Origin: [Leptolyngbya] sp. JSC-1
GTDB lineage: Bacteria > Cyanobacteriota > Cyanobacteriia > Elainellales > Elainellaceae
Length of the DNA: 63,392 bases
Reading direction: 5' to 3'
NCBI GenBank assembly: GCA_000733415.1
Contig: KL662191.1
Location: 5,903,038-5,966,429, forward strand
The notes below the pieces were generated by a model. It saw only the letters and a list, made by a program, of their open reading frames with translations, had not been told where the DNA came from and searched no databases. Every line of letters begins with the position of its first letter. Within the stretch, counting starts at the first letter, position 1. A program made the position numbers and the translations under genes. Positions 62,401 through 63,392 of this stretch are shown here, in pieces.

Positions 62401-62765
62401 AAGCCACTCTGAACCCAGAAGTGGGCCGGGTACTGACGATTGCCTTCAGTGCTGACGGTACGCTGCTGGCGATTGGCGGTAGTAATCCGGTTTCTGTGCT
62501 GTGGGATATCAAAGCCGGTAAATCCGTAGCGACTCTGTCTGGCCACAGCAAAGCAGTTCAAACCCTCAGCTTCAGTTCTACGGGTCAATATTTGGCAACC
62601 GGCAGCGAAGATGAAACAATTCGAGTGTGGACAATCGATCCACCTACTACATGGAAACTGCTGCGGGCGGCTCGCCCCTACGAAGGGTTAAACCTGACGG
62701 ATGTGACCGGCTTAACGGCAGCGCAAAAAGCAACGCTGAAACTGTTAGGAGCAGTTGAATTTTGA
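59478..62765 (+). CDS. STAND NTPase with NB-ARC and 14 WD40 repeats
   Basis: A 1,095-residue protein. NB-ARC ATPase (1-300): Walker A GMGGIGKTS (6-14), Walker B CLLILDNAE, LLTSRES and the YGGNPLALKV (GLPL-like) motif. A helical region (300-430) leads into 14 WD40 repeats (about 432-1070), enough for two seven-bladed propellers (for example SPDGQLLASS, GHTNWVFAVAFAP). It opens here at a GTG, but the same frame upstream encodes DWGDAIDVSSFYGRAEELQTL, the normal linker before NB-ARC in this family, down to the 8-base repeat. The true N-terminus is therefore the HTH-like domain in the other frame. STAND proteins of this kind are conflict or signalling switches; the trigger is unknown. Confidence 0.88.
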   Translation: MVSLLGMGGIGKTSLSVKLAQQLATVQSQPFRHIIWRSLRNAPTAAEMLADWLRWLSPQPETDLDLPEDLNGRLTRLIQELRAAPCLLILDNAETILRSGEYSGYFRPEHEGYGEIFKRLAELPHRSCLLLTSRESPRPLMVLEGETLPVRAMRLSGISEAEARKILQAKGSFAGTPTDWQELTRRYGGNPLALKVVATTIQELFDGDIAAFLAEGTTVFDDIRYLLGQQFDRLSHLEQGIMYWLAINREPMLIAELQADLIPAVSKSKLIEAIGILRWRSLIEKTANHYTQQPVIMEYVTERLIERVCQEIVDDNLFLFIRHALIKAPVKDYVRDSQIRVILQPLIDRLMEVYRSKPAIEAQLNQILQHLQREYKNTAGYAGGNLLNVFRQLGTDLTGYSFAELPIWHAYLQDVPLLQVDFSQTHIDRSVFAQTLGSILSVAFSPDGQLLASSDADGEICLWQVADGKQLFTCREEQNHWVWSVAFSPDSRILASSSEDKLIRLWDVNTGECLQELAGHTNWVFAVAFAPQLLDNSDSYLIASSSEDQTIKLWDSTSGDCLATFTGHRGGVRTIAFSPDGEWLASGSSDQTVRLWQTQTGLCQQVLEDHTDTVRSLTFSPNGKWLASCSDDQTIRLWDLSTGDCERVFVCNSRTWSVAFSPDSQFILSASDDRIRLWEISTEEPIRSFEGHTGMGLTVTFSPDGKTAVSGSDDQTIKFWEVDTGRCLKTVKGHNNWVWSVAFSPDGQQLASGNEDHTIRLWQLATGRCIHTLEGHTGRVWSVSYSPRGQLLASGSDDQTIRFWQVDAHDASAKGSKVGRCIKTLRGQTRAVRLVVFSPDGLMLASNSGDRIVKLWDVSSVYADKPEQATMGRITAGRSGEWVSGQCLAVLEGHEGRVFTIAFSPDSQQLATGSEDQTVRLWDMTTGTCLDILSGHTKPVEAVAYSPDGTLLASGSDDGTVRLWQRDGNGSVQLQATLNPEVGRVLTIAFSADGTLLAIGGSNPVSVLWDIKAGKSVATLSGHSKAVQTLSFSSTGQYLATGSEDETIRVWTIDPPTTWKLLRAARPYEGLNLTDVTGLTAAQKATLKLLGAVEF

Positions 62766-63038
62766 ATAGAATGCAAGGTGAAAATCCTAAAGAAGAGCGC
62801 TATCAGTCATTTTAGCGCAAGCCCTCATAGCACAATTCAGTTAGATAATTTACCTCTGCTACGGCATGAATTTCCTGACCTATAGCAGAAGTCTTCTCAA
62901 GCGGGCTGGGGAGAGAACTAGAGGCAATCCATTTGAATGGACTTGGGCCATTAGCTCAGAATTTCAATTCTGGATAGGCTAGAAATTTAAGCGGTCAAAA
63001 ATGCCGCAACTACTCCCCCAGCTTCCCCAGATCCCCAC

Positions 63039-63287
63039 TCACTCCCTGCGGCGATACAGCAGCAAAATACTCATCACCTCATCGGAATTGGGCACGGGCA
63101 ATATCCGACTCCAGGAACCGGCATCGGCAATCCCGGCTTGGTGCTGACGGTGAATCATTTCGCGCACGCCTTCGGTGGAACCAATTAGAATCAGCCGTAA
63201 ACGCTCTCGATCACCAAAGTTTGAGCTGGAGGAAGGGGTGGATGGATTCGTTGGGAATGGTAAATCGGACAGAAACTCATCTGCCAT
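63039..63287 (-). CDS. Conserved hypothetical protein
   Basis: An 82-residue soluble protein that I cannot name. It begins MADEFLSDLPF and has a Ser-rich stretch (STPSSSSNFGD), then a region with RERLRLILIGSTEGVREMIH and a C-terminus LLLYRRRE. No metal or cofactor motif. The ATG at 63287 follows AAGGAGT at good spacing, better than the upstream ATG at 63353. Small proteins like this are found as conserved hypotheticals in cyanobacteria. Confidence 0.65.
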   Translation of the reverse strand: MADEFLSDLPFPTNPSTPSSSSNFGDRERLRLILIGSTEGVREMIHRQHQAGIADAGSWSRILPVPNSDEVMSILLLYRRRE

Positions 63288-63392
63288 GGAAATACTCCTT
63301 GGAATTTTTAGGGTTGGAAGAAACCCCAAAAATTTAGCCACCCCGCCAAGCACAGCGCAGGATGGCTAAGGAGTGTTAAAATACTCCACTAG

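Overview
The window is cyanobacterial DNA, most like a filamentous Leptolyngbya/Oscillatoriales-type genome. Evidence: two distinct glycogen synthases of the cyanobacterial GlgA1 and GlgA2 types, a cyanobacteriochrome-like hybrid histidine kinase, DUF3067 and ComFB family genes, an exosortase of the cyanobacterial type with its partner gene, a STAND NTPase with WD40 propellers, HIP1 octamers (GCGATCGC at 11873, 16029, 25095 and 25784), and several short tandemly repeated repeats of the kind common in filamentous cyanobacteria. No phage module, rRNA, CRISPR array or intact transposase was found.

Layout. 0.1-12.2 kb: fructokinase-type PfkB kinase, malQ, light-sensor-like hybrid kinase, zinc-ribbon Ser/Thr kinase, murD, glyS, exported hypothetical. 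12.7-19.3 kb: a surface polysaccharide/exosortase locus (sugar aminotransferase, exosortase, its associated protein, Wza-like export protein, Wzc-like co-polymerase). 19.3-28.1 kb: small conserved genes, comF-like phosphoribosyltransferase, infC with its terminator, an ATP/ADP-translocase-like carrier with HEAT repeats (frame broken at a T6 run) plus a cNMP-domain protein, DUF427, and an RTX-like calcium-binding repeat protein. 28.3-38.8 kb: glgA2, trpD, glgA1, a ComFB protein, UPF0182, gamma-glutamyltransferase and tRNA-Leu(UAG). 39.0-40.0 kb: nuclease-like gene and the decayed start of a DUF1156 DNA methylase gene.

40.2-46.9 kb is the most unusual region: a compact RiPP (modified peptide) cassette. 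It holds four 13-bp-spaced direct repeats, a 65-residue precursor with a double-glycine leader and a 28-residue core containing 15 Arg, 6 Ser, 1 Thr and no Cys, a single protein joining an APH-like kinase to a HopA1-family domain (the two activities associated with class V lanthipeptide and thioamitide dehydration), a C39-peptidase ABC exporter, an array of 10-bp repeats, and an HlyD adaptor. Leader cleavage and export are well supported. The chemistry applied to a Cys-free polyarginine core is the open question.

47.5-63.4 kb: hsp20, a methyltransferase, two paralogous polytopic membrane proteins resembling GT-C glycosyltransferases, a DUF1400/alpha-beta hydrolase, two pseudogenes, a stand-alone fatty acyl-AMP ligase, a secreted seven-repeat FG-GAP protein, and a STAND NTPase whose N-terminal HTH-like domain is put out of frame with its NB-ARC/WD40 part by an array of 8-bp repeats. 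Losing one unit would restore a single reading frame, so this looks like a contingency (ON/OFF) locus or a fresh slippage lesion.

All calls rest on reading the sequence and remembered family motifs; no searches were run.
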